Origin: Pomphorhynchus laevis
Lineage: Eukaryota; Acanthocephala; Palaeacanthocephala; Echinorhynchida; Pomphorhynchidae
DNA length: 64,000 nt
NCBI GenBank assembly: GCA_012934845.2
Contig: WNNJ02002778.1
Span: forward strand, 1 to 64,000
Direction of reading: 5' to 3'
Below, piece by piece: positions 1 to 13,367 of this stretch. The notes beneath the pieces are model-generated. The model was not told where the DNA came from and ran no database searches. It worked only from the letters and a program-made list of their open reading frames with translations. The position numbers and the translations under genes were made by a program. Numbering within the stretch: the stretch's first letter is position 1; the number at the start of each line of letters is the position of its first letter.

Positions 1-170
1 TATTTATATCTAGTTGAAATTTTTAATTAAAATTTAAAATTAATTCTATATATTTGAATTGACTAATAAATAACAAAGATGTACAAAAATAATGGATTGC
101 AGATCATCAGGAGGAACTAATATTTTATCAGGTTGTAACCCCTATTCTTCTATTGTTTTCTTTATTTTAA
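1..170. repeat. Decayed Naiad-type pseudo-LTR fragment in intron 1 of the ZC3H14 copies (copy 1)
   Basis: Contains gaattgactaataaataac, then agatcatcaggaggaact, tatcaggtt and aacccctattcttcta in the same order as the pseudo-LTR-like repeats at 19745, 36955 and 41880. Matching fragments stand at 6284-6453 and 12568-12737. Since all three units carry it, the insertion is older than the amplification. Confidence 0.6.
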
Positions 171-504
171 ATATTAAATTATCCTCTATTGTTTTCTTTT
201 AATCTAAATATGCGAATGGAAAGCACAATAGTAACATTGTGTCTATTTGTTTGATGTTTATGCGCTAAAATAACTTATCCTATATAATGTTACTTTATCT
301 TTAAATGATAAATACCCGGCTATTTGTTTTCAAATAAATTATTTCTTTTTATTAAAACTATTAAACATGTATCATAACGTGTGTTTGTAATAAGTGAGAA
401 TTTAATACTATTATTTGCTTTAAAGAAGATGACATTATGTATTGCACATCTTACTGAACATTTGTTTATTATTACTGTTATATCGGTAATTGTTTTCTGT
501 TGAG

Positions 505-3500
505 ATCGCAATTTTGGATAAACTCAATGATCCATTATTTTTCTCTTCACTGGCAACTCGTAAGTCTATGCATAGATAACATTTATTAAAGCAACTATGT
601 TTAATATTTAGCTAAAGAATTATCAGATTTTGCCATTCTTCATATTGAAAGGAATAATAATTTTGAAAAAGTGGTTGAAAGTCTAGAAATATTTATGGCA
701 GAATCTGCATGTGCATTCTGCAAGTGGTTATTCAGCTTTATTGATTCCGAACGTCACAATTCATCTTATGACGATGAACTTCAACTCTGCGTTAATTCAG
801 GTGCCTTTTTCTATTAAAACGTCATATTCTGTATTTTAACATTAAAATATCAATTGTACTTTTAATATCATTTTGTTAATGTAAGATTCTCAAAATCATT
901 TATATAGCTAAGCAATGAGCAACGAATTTTACATTTCAGCATTTTAATTTTTGAATTTAATGCAAAAAAGAGTTTTTTTAATATATTTGTTTCGGTACAG
1001 TAATTTTAACTATTTTTTTTGTCATTCAAAATTGAAAACTGCGAAGTCATTGAAATTTAAAGCAATTTAATTTAGAATAGTTCCCCACTTTTAATAAACA
1101 TTCGTCAAGTATGCTTTAACTAAAGTGTCGGTTGTTATTGGTTTAATTTCAGATGTAGATATACTTTCTGTTTTAATAGTAATTGTTTATTGTGCAATTT
1201 ATCTGTCCCAAAACATATCTCAATTTTATTGGACAGCCATGACTATTGCAGATAAAATTATTTATCTGATTCGTTATTTCTGTAAGCTACTGTGATTTCG
1301 ATACTGCAATTTGCGATACTTTAGAAGATATATGAAATCAGTTATAATATTCATTTACAATGCGAATTGTTTCAATAAAAATATTCTTTAGTTACTATTC
1401 AATCAATATTCTTTACGTATTAGATACTAATAAGAGTAAATGACTTTATTTTGCTTTAGAAATAGTCTACAAATTAAATATGTCGATTGAAATATAATTT
1501 CTATATCGAACAATTGTTTAAAAAATATTAGTTTACAAAATTTTATATTAAAATCAATGATTTTTATACACTGAAAAACAAAACTATTGTTTATTTACAA
1601 AATCTTTGCATATTTGAAGTTACAGTTTCTTGTATGAGCATAATAAATATTTCAATGAGTTGTCAACAAAAATCCACATTTTTGATAATAATACACTATG
1701 TTACTGGAAACGAATTTAATTTATATTTTTTTAGATTTAGACAGAATAAAGTATTTATTTAATTGATAGTACAAGAAAAATTTTATTGTTTTTAAAATCA
1801 ACAATAAATAAAAGAATTTGATAATATATGTAAATTTATGAAATTTTGTTGGTTTAAAATTCTAAAAAGAGTTTATTATTTCAGGATCGTTAGACTATGC
1901 GGATATAGAAATGGATGGTGATGTCGATGCTCAACAAGTGAATCATTCAATAAATGTACGTTTTAGAAACGAATAATTTTCATTATCAACAATATTTGAT
2001 TTAGACCGAGAAGAAACATTTTACTATGAATCACGACGCAGACTATGCCAGTGAAGATGACGACAATGACCAAGAAGATCAACAACTACGCAGCGTAGTG
2101 ACAACCGCGCCATTCACTAATAAAATTCGTCATAATGATCAATATGATCGTGGTGCTACTCATTTGTTTCTTAAAGCAGTTAATGATGCTAATTTACATA
2201 CAGTCCAATCATTGCTCACTCGCAATGTATCATCAAAACAAAGCAGACTCAATCGATTTCCTACAAGATCAAATGTTTTGCATTTGCGACAAAGACTTAA
2301 AGATATTCACATTGGTTCTGATGATCTAAGGCATAAGATAAACAAAGCAAAATGGGCTCGAAAAACCGGTTCTGAAAACCGCAAAATTTTTAAAATGAAT
2401 GATGATTATAGACGTGGTAATCAAAGTTTCGGATTGATCTTTATATCAATATATTTTGAAGTAATATTTTAATTACTATTTAATATACCGAATAGAGAAT
2501 AATATCCACTCTAACAAACGAAGAATTTTACAAGTTGTTTTTGATATTATACATAAAAAATGCTTAAAGAATTACGGGCAATATTGTCTAAATAATAGAA
2601 CTATCACAGCTATCAAAATGTGACGGTATTACATTATTTTATTCATCGTAATATTAAATAATATCGGCCTTAAACGATGTATTTAGCAAATATAGATTAA
2701 CAATGCTAAATTGAGCGATTGTCAGAATCATTGAATTTAAAATTTCAATTATTAACTTATTAATTATTATATATTTTGACCAAATAAATTCTATTCTGTT
2801 ATTATTTTCTATAATTAGAAATGTTATAGAATTAAAAACAGTGAAGTAATTAAAAATATTTTTAATAGGTTCTTCCGTAATGTCATAGTTTAAAACGTGT
2901 TAGTGTATGCCTTGTCCTTTTTACAAGCTAAGTATTTAAATTCTAAGCAAATAAAGTGACTATCTTCTAGACAGCATGCAAGCAGAACAGTATGATATGT
3001 AAATAATCTTTTTATAGCATAATATTACATCTTAAAAGTCCCCTTAATACATGACTAATGCAACTGTATAATTTCAAGTTTTTTATAAGCAAGTTAAAAT
3101 TCGACTGATTATAACCAATAGACATATATTCTTTTACATTTTTAGTAAAAAAAATTATATTTAAGAGTTAATTTTGCTTTTAGACATTCAACATAATGAG
3201 CATGTGAAGAGTTCAAATTATCTACACACCAAATCAACAAACGTTAATGCGAAGGTGGTTAATAAAGCTATAAAATACACAGAGAATAAAGGCCCTAAAC
3301 AAAAATCGGATTGTTTAGAAAATGAGCTAAATCCTAATCAAGAAGAAAAAATAAGATGCAAATTCTGGCCAAAGTGTGCCAGAGGTGATACATGCCGGTA
3401 TATACACCCTAATAAAAAATGTAAATTATTTCCTGGATGCAATTACGGAAATACCTGTTTATATATTCATCCGGTTTGTCCTAATAACGGCAGTTGCTCT

Positions 3501-3797
3501 ACACCCAACTGCAAATATACCCACAATAAGATCCAGCAATGTGAAACAAACTTACCTACGATTGCATTCTCTCAAAACAATACAAAACCAGAAGTTACAC
3601 ATATTCCACGTAACAAATATTTACCATACAAATCAAGACGAGCATTTATACCGGCTTCCACTGTTTGCTTTTACGATGCTGCATGCCGTTTACCGGGATG
3701 TCATAGACTACATCCAAACAGAACAAAATTTACATGTCAAAGTGCCTTCAAATGGGTTAATCCAGCTCTAGCAAAGTACGTATTTTCAACGTATTAA
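505..3797 (+). CDS. ZC3H14/Nab2-like poly(A)-binding CCCH zinc-finger protein, array copy 1 (first exon outside the window)
   Basis: The gene reads as exons 505-559, 612-800, 1885-1955, 2005-2416 and 3184-3797, joined by GT-AG introns whose phases agree (1, 1, 0, 1). The ATG exon lies upstream of the window. The first two visible exons encode the end of a PWI-like helical domain, with LSDFAILHIE and an FCKWLFSFID block corresponding to the WLH region of ZC3H14. An acidic and then a basic linker follow. The last exon holds CCCH fingers: two of C-x5-C-x5-C-x3-H, then two of C-x5-C-x4-C-x3-H, and the terminal FKWVNP motif seen as LKWIRP in animal ZC3H14. Known family role: nuclear protein binding polyadenosine RNA and limiting poly(A) tail length. 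A possible poly(A) signal AATAAA lies at 4697-4702. The exon borders are my own prediction. Confidence 0.85.
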
Positions 3798-4799
3798 TTT
3801 AATACAGAATATTAAATATTTTAAATTGATGAACGAACTATCAATTTGTTTGTTATATTTAAAACTGTTTTTCAAATTAGCAACTGTATAATAAGTTCTT
3901 GTCATTAAAGCATTAAATGCTATTCAAAAATTTTTAATTTCTACTATCTTTTTACAGTTCAATAATGTTGCAACAAAGCTAATTTATAAAATTTATACTA
4001 TTACAAATTGCAAAATTATAACAGTTGATTTCTTCATTTTGTGTTTACAAAGGATGCTTTATTTCTTAATAATAGAATTAACAAGTTGAATATTTTCATT
4101 CTTGTTCATTAAAGTGTTGTAATGATTATATTTTTAAAACAGTTTAGTGTAATGCTTAAATTTCATTTACGAATTCTGTTATTTTTAATTACAAGAATTG
4201 GAAGTATAATTTTGATACATTCATATTGAATGCACCACTAGTAAATATACTTTTATTTAATAGTCACTAAATTTAAAAAGTATCTAATTTATTAGAGATT
4301 TGTATTTTATAATTTACAACTGAATATTATTTAGAGATAATTTGTATTGGATTTACGCATATTTAATATATTTTATATTATTAAATTATATATAAAAAGA
4401 TTATTATATATTTATGCACGAAATTATATAATTTTTGGTAAATATTTTATCATGTACAATTTGTAAATATTCGAATTTCAACAGTCGGATTATTCTTTTA
4501 CAGTCAGATATCTTCATATACAATGTAGCGACGTTACACATCGGTTCAATTTTAAAAACATCAGTTTTAATTGATTAAACACTGATTTTTACTTGATATT
4601 TTATTTACTTGTCCACCATTGTTTTTTATCTAAAAATGTGGCAATTACCTTTGTTCTAGCTTTGCCATATATTCTTAATTTGTATTTACATTTCTAAATA
4701 AATATACTTGTAAAAATTACTTCTGCTCATATTTCTGAATGTTAAATTATAAATGTTTATATGCAATTTTTGATTTTAGGAGGACAAAATAGTCTAAGA

Positions 4800-5945
4800 T
4801 TGTCGCAGCTGTCTTTGTCCGAGATGTGTACAAATTTTCAAATATGTTGTTTTATTTTTGTAAAAAGTTATTGTTCTCTTTGCATTTATATGGTAGAATT
4901 AGCGCCCATATATACAAAATATACTGTAATGTCATTTACTAAATCATCTTTTTAAAATATTTGACCTGTTTTTCGCTTGCTGAAAATCTACAAATATGCA
5001 ACATTTCATAAAATTATCAAATCAAAATTTCTTTATCGTAAACAGTTGATAATTTATTAGTTATCCTCTAATCATATTCTGAGTTTTTGATATGTATCTT
5101 TTATATTTAAACTACTCAACTACTCGATAATTTATTGAATATACGAGCCATTTAAAAATTACTTTTACATAAAAAATTCTATACTCCGCACTATACACAA
5201 GAACATAAAGAGAAATGCAATTTAACTAATTGAATGAGTTATTTGAAACAACTGAAATTTACTAAAAATATAACCTTGTTATTCATTTTGTTCTTAACTT
5301 CTCCTCATGTTTGTGTTTTTTGTAAAATCTTGTTTTATCGTTTTATCCAGTTTATTACTAAATGTTTAATTACTGAAAATTATATCTTTCTTTGCATTAC
5401 TATTTCTTAAGGACATGACACATTCAATTGTTAACGCGTTTTACTGATCGATAAACATATAACATGTTTTATATGCTTGTATAAGAGTTAACAACTATTT
5501 TGACAATAAAAGAACAATTTTGAAAAAATCTAGCGCATGGCTTAGCGGTTTCTTCAGGGAGTATTATTTTATTTAGTCATTCGTTAGTTTTAGTTGGTCT
5601 TTAACTGAGCAATTGATTACAGCTAGAAAGCTTATTGTAAGGCAGCTGCTAACTAATTACAATCAGTTACTAAATAATGAGTTAAAGCGGCATTTGCTAC
5701 AAGCGCACTACAACTAATTTATTAATAAAGATAGATGTTGACGCGTTTTTGTAATTACACAAAATTTGAATTCGGTCGAATTTCTAAAGAGTGAAATATT
5801 GGCTTGACAGTGTAAATAAACTTTTGAGTGAATTTCTTGCTGTCTAATTGAAAGCTTCTTGCGTTATTTGGTATCATTTTACATCTTTGTATATTCTTTT
5901 AAAAATATCACTTGATTAATATATTTGATTTTATTTTAATTGCAG
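4800..5945 (+). promoter_or_regulatory. Spacer between ZC3H14 copies 1 and 2; holds the promoter and 5' UTR region of copy 2
   Basis: About 1.1 kb between the probable 3' end of copy 1 and the first visible exon border of copy 2 (acceptor ending at 5945). The part from about 5530 to 5800 is less AT-rich than its surroundings and is the likeliest site of the promoter and an untranslated first exon. No TATA box or known motif stands out clearly. The same spacer recurs at about 11084-12229 before copy 3. Confidence 0.4.
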
Positions 5946-5984
5946 ATAAAATATTTTTCACAAGCGAATTGAAATTTGAACGGA

Positions 5985-8900
5985 ATGATGTCGAATATAA
6001 ATCGAAATAAATTGCAGGTATGAGTTCACCCTATTTCATGGTTTACCGTTTTCAGATATGTCTGATAAAGTGATAACATAATCACGCTAATTAAATTTAT
6101 GTAATTAGACAGATTGACAGTTTAAAATAGACTAGAAATGATTATTAGTGCCTTTATAATTTTGAAATCTATTAAATTTATATCTTTGTGATATTATTTT
6201 GATTAGAATTTTCTTCTAATCAAAATTAGAAGTAATTACTTATTATCTTGATTAGAATTATTGATTAAAATTTAAAAAATTTATATTTATATCTAGTTGA
6301 AATTTTTAATTAAAATTTAAAATTAATTCTATATATTTGAATTGACTAATAAATAACAAAGATGTACAAAAATAATGGATTGCAGATCATCAGGAGGAAC
6401 TAATATTTTATCAGGTTGTAACCCCTATTCTTCTATTGTTTTCTTTATTTTAAATATTAAATTATCCTCTATTGTTTTCTTTTAATCTAAATATGCGAAT
6501 GGAAAGCACAATAGTAACATTGTGTCTATTTGTTTGATGTTTATGCGCTAAAATAACTTATCCTATATAATGTTACTTTATCTTTAAATGATAAATACCC
6601 GGCTATTTGTTTTCAAATAAATTATTTCTTTTTATTAAAACTATTAAACATGTATCATAACGTGTGTTTGTAATAAGTGAGAATTTAATACTATTATTTG
6701 CTTTAAAGAAGATGACATTATGTATTGCACATCTTACTGAACATTTGTTTATTATTACTGTTATATCGGTAATTGTTTTCTGTTGAGATCGCAATTTTGG
6801 ATAAACTCAATGATCCATTATTTTTCTCTTCACTGGCAACTCGTAAGTCTATGCATAGATAACATTTATTAAAGCAACTATGTTTAATATTTAGCTAAAG
6901 AATTATCAGATTTTGCCATTCTTCATATTGAAAGGAATAATAATTTTGAAAAAGTGGTTGAAAGTCTAGAAATATTTATGGCAGAATCTGCATGTGCATT
7001 CTGCAAGTGGTTATTCAGCTTTATTGATTCCGAACGTCACAATTCATCTTATGACGATGAACTTCAACTCTGCGTTAATTCAGGTGCCTTTTTCTATTAA
7101 AACGTCATATTCTGTATTTTAACATTAAAATATCAATTGTACTTTTAATATCATTTTGTTAATGTAAGATTCTCAAAATCATTTATATAGCTAAGCAATG
7201 AGCAACGAATTTTACATTTCAGCATTTTAATTTTTGAATTTAATGCAAAAAAGAGTTTTTTTTAATATATTTGTTTCGGTACAGTAATTTTAACTATTTT
7301 TTTTGTCATTCAAAATTGAAAACTGCGAAGTCATTGAAATTTAAAGCAATTTAATTTAAGAATAGTTCCCCACTTTTAATAAACATTCGTCAAGTATGCT
7401 TTAACTAAAGTGTCGGTTGTTATTGGTTTAATTTCAGATGTAGATATACTTTCTGTTTTAATAGTAATTGTTTATTGTGCAATTTATCTGTCCCAAAACA
7501 TATCTCAATTTTATTGGACAGCCATGACTATTGCAGATAAAATTATTTATCTGATTCGTTATTTCTGTAAGCTACTGTGATTTCGATACTGCAATTTGCG
7601 ATACTTTAGAAGATATATGAAATCAGTTATAATATTCATTTACAATGCGAATTGTTTCAATAAAAATATTCTTTAGTTACTATTCAATCAATATTCTTTA
7701 CGTATTAGATACTAATAAGAGTAAATGACTTTATTTTGCTTTAGAAATAGTCTACAAATTAAATATGTCGATTGAAATATAATTTCTATATCGAACAATT
7801 GTTTAAAAAATATTAGTTTACAAAATTTTATATTAAAATCAATGATTTTTATACACTGAAAAACAAAACTATTGTTTATTTACAAAATCTTTGCATATTT
7901 GAAGTTACAGTTTCTTGTATGAGCATAATAAATATTTCAATGAGTTGTCAACAAAAATCCACATTTTTGATAATAATACACTATGTTACTGGAAACGAAT
8001 TTAATTTATATTTTTTTAGATTTAGACAGAATAAAGTATTTATTTAATTGATAGTACAAGAAAAATTTTATTGTTTTTAAAATCAACAATAAATAAAAGA
8101 ATTTGATAATATATGTAAATTTATGAAATTTTGTTGGTTTAAAATTCTAAAAAGAGTTTATTATTTCAGGATCGTTAGACTATGCGGATATAGAAATGGA
8201 TGGTGATGTCGATGCTCAACAAGTGAATCATTCAATAAATGTACGTTTTAGAAACGAATAATTTTCATTATCAACAATATTTGATTTAGACCGAGAAGAA
8301 ACATTTTACTATGAATCACGACGCAGACTATGACAGTGAAGATGACGACAATGATCAAGAAGATCAACAACTACGCAGCGTAGTGACAACCGCGCCATTC
8401 ACTAATAAAATTCGTCATAATGATCAATATGATCGTGGTGCTACTCATTTGTTTCTTAAAGCAGTTAATGATGCTAATTTACATACAGTCCAATCATTGC
8501 TCACTCGCAATGTATCATCAAAACAAAGCAGACTCAATCGATTTCCTACAAGATCAAATGTTTTGCATTTGCGACAAAGACTTAAAGATATTTACATTGG
8601 TTCTGATGATCTAAGGCATAAGATAAACAAAGCAAAATGGGCTCGAAAAACCGGTTCTGAAAACCGCAAAATTTTTAAAATGAATGATGATTATAGACGT
8701 GGTAATCAAAGTTTCGGATTGATCTTTATATCAATATATTTTGAAGTAATATTTTAATTACTATTTAATATACCGAATAGAGAATAATATCCACTCTAAC
8801 AAACGAAGAATTTTACAAGTTGTTTTTGATATTATACATAAAAAATGCTTAAAGAATTACGGGCAATATTGTCTAAATAATAGAACTATCACAGCTATCA

Positions 8901-10082
8901 AAATGTGACGGTATTACATTATTTTATTCATCGTAATATTAAATAATATCGGCCTTAAACGATGTATTTAGCAAATATAGATTAACAATGCTAAATTGAG
9001 CGATTGTCAGAATCATTGAATTAAAAATTTCAATTATTAACTTATTAATTATTATATATTTTGACCAAATAAATTCTATTCTGTTATTATTTTCTATAAT
9101 TAGAAATGTTATAGAATTAAAAACAGTGAAGTAATTAAAAATATTTTTAATAGGTTCTTCCGTAATGTCATAGTTTAAAACGTGTTAGTGTATGCCTTGT
9201 CCTTTTTACAAGCTAAGTATTTAAATTCTAAGCAAATAAAGTGACTATCTTCTAGACAGCATGCAAGCAGAACAGTATTATATGTAAATAATCTTTTTAT
9301 AGCATAATATTACATCTTAAAAGTCCCCTTAATACATGACTAATGCAACTGTATAATTTCAAGTTTTTTATAAGCAAGTTAAAATTCGACTGATTATAAC
9401 CAATAGACATATATTCTTTTACATTTTTAGTAAAAAAAATTATATTTAAGAGTTAATTTTGCTTTTAGACATTCAACATAATGAGCATGTGAAGAGTTCA
9501 AATTATCTACACACCAAATCAACAAACGTTAATGCGAGTGTGACTAATAAAGCTATAAAATACACAGAGAATGAAGGCCCTAAACAAAAATCGGATTGTT
9601 TAGAAAATGAGCTAAATCCTAATCAAGAAGAAAAAATAAGATGCAAATTCTGGCCAAAGTGTGCCAGAGTTGATACATGCCGGTATATACACCCTAATAA
9701 AAAATGTAAATTATTTCCTGGATGCAATTACGGAAATACCTGTTTATATATTCATCCGGTTTGTCCTAATAACGGCAGTTGCTCTACACCCAACTGCAAA
9801 TATACCCACAATAAGATCCAGCAATGTGAAACAAACTTACCTACGATTGCATTCTCTCAAAACAATACAAAACCAGAAGTTACACATATTCCACGTAACA
9901 AATATTTACCATACAAATCAAGACGAGCATTTATACCGGCTTCCACTGTTTGCTTTTACGATGCTGCATGCCGTTTACCGGGATGTCATAGACTACATCC
10001 AAACAGAACAAAATTTACATGTCAAAGTGCCTTCAAATGGGTTAATCCAGCTCTAGCAAAGTACGTATTTTCAACGTATTAA
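5985..10082 (+). CDS. ZC3H14/Nab2-like poly(A)-binding CCCH zinc-finger protein, array copy 2 (complete)
   Basis: This is the only complete copy in view. Predicted exons are 5985-6017 (ATG ATG TCG start), 6788-6842, 6895-7083, 8170-8240, 8290-8701 and 9469-10082. Together they give a 457-residue protein with consistent phases (introns of 770, 52, 1086, 49 and 767 nt). In-frame stop codons lie just upstream of the ATG, and a splice acceptor at 5945 implies a 5' UTR intron. Residues 1 to about 75 form the PWI-like N-terminal domain. CCCH fingers lie at about 312-328, 333-349, 352-367 and 415-430. It differs from copy 1 by A to D, H to Y, K-to-S, V-to-T, K-to-E and, inside finger 1, G to V at residue 321. 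Expected role: nuclear poly(A) RNA binding. The acceptor before 6788 (ttgag) is the weakest junction. Confidence 0.87.
6284..6453. repeat. Decayed Naiad-type pseudo-LTR fragment in intron 1, array copy 2
   Basis: Second array copy of the fragment at 1-170, with the same boxes (aggaggaact, tatcaggtt). It lies between coding exon 1 (ends 6017) and exon 2 (starts 6788). Confidence 0.6.
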
Positions 10083-12268
10083 TTTAATACAGAATATTAA
10101 ATATTTTAAATTGATGAACGAACTATCAATTTGTTTGTTATATTTAAAACTGTTTTTCAAATTAGCAACTGTATAATAAGTTCTTGTCATTAAAGCATTA
10201 AATGCTATTCAAAAATTTTTAATTTCTACTATCTTTTTACAGTTCAATAATGTTGCAACAAAGCTAATTTATAAAATTTATACTATTACAAATTGCAAAA
10301 TTATAACAGTTGATTTCTTCATTTTGTGTTTACAAAGGATGCTTTATTTCTTAATAATAGAATTAACAAGTTGAATATTTTCATTCTTGTTCATTAAAGT
10401 GTTGTAATGATTATATTTTTAAAACAGTTTAGTGTAATGCTTAAATTTCATTTACGAATTCTGTTATTTTTAATTACAAGAATTGGAAGTATAATTTTGA
10501 TACATTCATATTGAATGCACTAATATGAAATATACTTTTATTTAATAGTCACTAAATTTAAAAGTATCTAATTTATTAGAGATTTGTATTTTATAATTTA
10601 CAACTGAATATTATTTAGAGATAATTTGTATTGGATTTACGCATATTTAATATATTTTATATTATTAAATTATATATAAAAAGATTATTATATATTTATG
10701 CACGAAATTATATAATTTTTGGTAAATATTTTATCATGTACAATTTGTAAATATTCGAATTTCAACAGTCGGATTATTCTTTTACAGTCAGATATCTTCA
10801 TATACAATGTAGCGACGTTACACATCGGTTCAATTTTAAAAACATCAGTTTTAATTGATTAAACACTGATTTTTACTTGATATTTTATTTACTTGTCCAC
10901 CATTGTTTTTTATCTAAAAATGTGGCAATTACCTTTGTTCTAGCTTTGCCATATATTCTTAATTTGTATTTACATTTCTAAATAAATATACTTGTAAAAA
11001 TTACTTCTGCTCATATTTCTGAATGTTAAATTATAAATGTTTATATGCAATTTTTGATTTTAGGAGGACAAAATAGTCTAAGATTGTCGCAGCTGTCTTT
11101 GTCCGAGATGTGTACAAATTTTCAAATATGTTGTTTTATTTTTGTAAAAAGTTATTGTTCTCTTTGCATTTATATGGTAGAATTAGCGCCCATATATACA
11201 AAATATACTGTAATGTCATTTACTAAATCATCTTTTTAAAATATTTGACCTGTTTTTCGCTTGCTGAAAATCTACAAATATGCAACATTTCATAAAATTA
11301 TCAAATCAAAATTTCTTTATCGTAAACAGTTGATAATTTATTAGTTATCCTCTAATCACATTCTGAGTTTTTGATATGTATCTTTTATATTTAAACTACT
11401 CAACTACTCGATAATTTATAGAATATACGAGCCATTTAAAAATTACTTTTACATAAAAAATTCTATACTCCGCACTATACACAACAACATAAAGAGAAAT
11501 GCAATTTAACTAATTGAATGAGTTATTTGAAACAACTGAAATTTACTAAAAATATAACCTTGTTATTCATTTTGTTCTTAACTTCTCCTCATGTTTGTGT
11601 TTTTTGTAAAATCTTGTTTTATCGTTTTATCCAGTTTATTACTAAATGTTTAATTACTGAAAATTATATCTTTCTTTGCATTACTATTTCTTAAGGACAT
11701 GACACATTCAATTGTTAACGCGTTTTACTGATCGATAAACATATAATATGTTTTATATGCTTGTATAAGAGTTAACAACTATTTTGACAATAAAAGAACA
11801 ATTTTGAAAACATCTAGCGCGTGGCTTAGCGGTTTCTTCAGGGAGTATTATTTTATTTAGTCATTCGTTAGTTTTAGTTGGTCTTTAACTGAGCAATTGA
11901 TTACAGCTAGAAAGCTTATTGTAAGGCAGCTGCTAACTAATTACAATAAGTTACTAAATAATGAGTTAAAGCGGCATTTGCTACAAGCGCACTACAACTA
12001 ATTTATTAATAAAGATAGATGTTGACGCGTTTTTGTAATTACACAAAATTTGAATTCGGTCGAATTTCTAAAGAGTGAAATATTGGCTTGACAGTGTAAA
12101 TAAACTTTTGAGTGAATTTCTTGCTGTCTAATTGAAAGCTTCTTGCGTTATTTGGTATCATTTTACATCTTTGTATATTCTTTTAAAAATATCACTTGAT
12201 TAATATATTTGATTTTATTTTAATTGCAGATAAAATATTTTTCACAAGCGAATTGAAATTTGAACGGA

Positions 12269-13367
12269 ATGATGTCGAATATAAATCGAAATAAATTGCA
12301 GGTATGAGTTCACCCTATTTCATGGTTTACCGTTTTCAGATATGTCTGATAAAGTGATAACATAATCACGCTAATTAAATTTATGTAATTAGACAGATTG
12401 ACAGTTTAAAATAGACTAGAAATGATTATTAGTGCCTTTATAATTTTGAAATCTATTAAATTTATATCTTTGTGATATTATTTTGATTAGAATTTTCTTC
12501 TAATCAAAATTAGAAGTAATTACTTATTATCTTGATTAGAATTATTGATTAAAATTTAAAAAATTTATATTTATATCTAGTTGAAATTTTTAATTAAAAT
12601 TTAAAATTAATTCTATATATTTGAATTGACTAATAAATAACAAAGATGTACAAAAATAATGGATTGCAGATCATCAGGAGGAACTAATATTTTATCAGGT
12701 TGTAACCCCTATTCTTCTATTGTTTTCTTTATTTTAAATATTAAATTATCCTCTATTGTTTTCTTTTAATCTAAATATGCGAATGGAAAGCACAGTAGTA
12801 ACTTTGTGTCTATTTGTTTGATGTTTATGCGCTAAAATAACTTATCCTATATAATGTTACTTTATCTTTAAATGATAAATACCCGGCTATTTGTTTTCAA
12901 ATAAATTATTTCTTTTTATTAAAACTATTAAACATGTATCATAACGTGTGTTTGTAATAAGTGAGAATTTAATACTATTATTTGCTTTAAAGAAGATGAC
13001 ATTATGTATTGCACATCTTACTGAACATTTGTTTATTATTACTGTTATATCGGTAATTGTTTTCTGTTGAGATCGCAATTTTGGATAAACTCAATGATCC
13101 ATTATTTTTCTCTTCACTGGCAACTCGTAAGTCTATGCATAGATAACATGTATTAAAGCAACTATGTTTAATATTTAGCTAAAGAATTATCAGATTTTGC
13201 CATTCTTCATATTGAAAGGAATAATAATTTTGAAAAAGTGGTTGAAAGTCTAGAAATATTTATGGCAGAATCTGCATGTGCATTCTGCAAGTGGTTATTC
13301 AGCTTTATTGATTCCGAACGTCACAATTCATCTTATGACGATGAACTTCAACTCTGCGTTAATTCAG
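12269..13367 (+). pseudogene. ZC3H14/Nab2-like gene, array copy 3, 5' part only
   Basis: Exons corresponding to the first three coding exons are present at 12269-12301, 13072-13126 and 13179-13367, with intact splice sites and reading frame. They encode the PWI-like N-terminal domain. The unit then ends at about 13794, inside what would be intron 3, so the acidic/basic linker and all CCCH fingers are missing. Transcription from this copy could at most give the N-terminal domain joined to whatever lies downstream. Nearby single-base differences from copies 1 and 2 (for example around 12796 and 13149) show that it is a separate copy. Confidence 0.85.
12568..12737. repeat. Decayed Naiad-type pseudo-LTR fragment in intron 1, array copy 3
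   Basis: Third array copy of the fragment at 1-170, lying between the exons at 12269-12301 and 13072-13126. Confidence 0.6.

Noticed and set aside
2135-2329. Short frames overlapping the ZC3H14 exons (also at 3376, 8420, 9661)
   Set aside because: Out-of-frame overlaps of well supported exons; no independent support.
1-12567. Array as pure assembly error
   Set aside because: Copies differ at coding and non-coding sites in a way read errors would not produce, although haplotype mis-joining cannot be excluded without reads.
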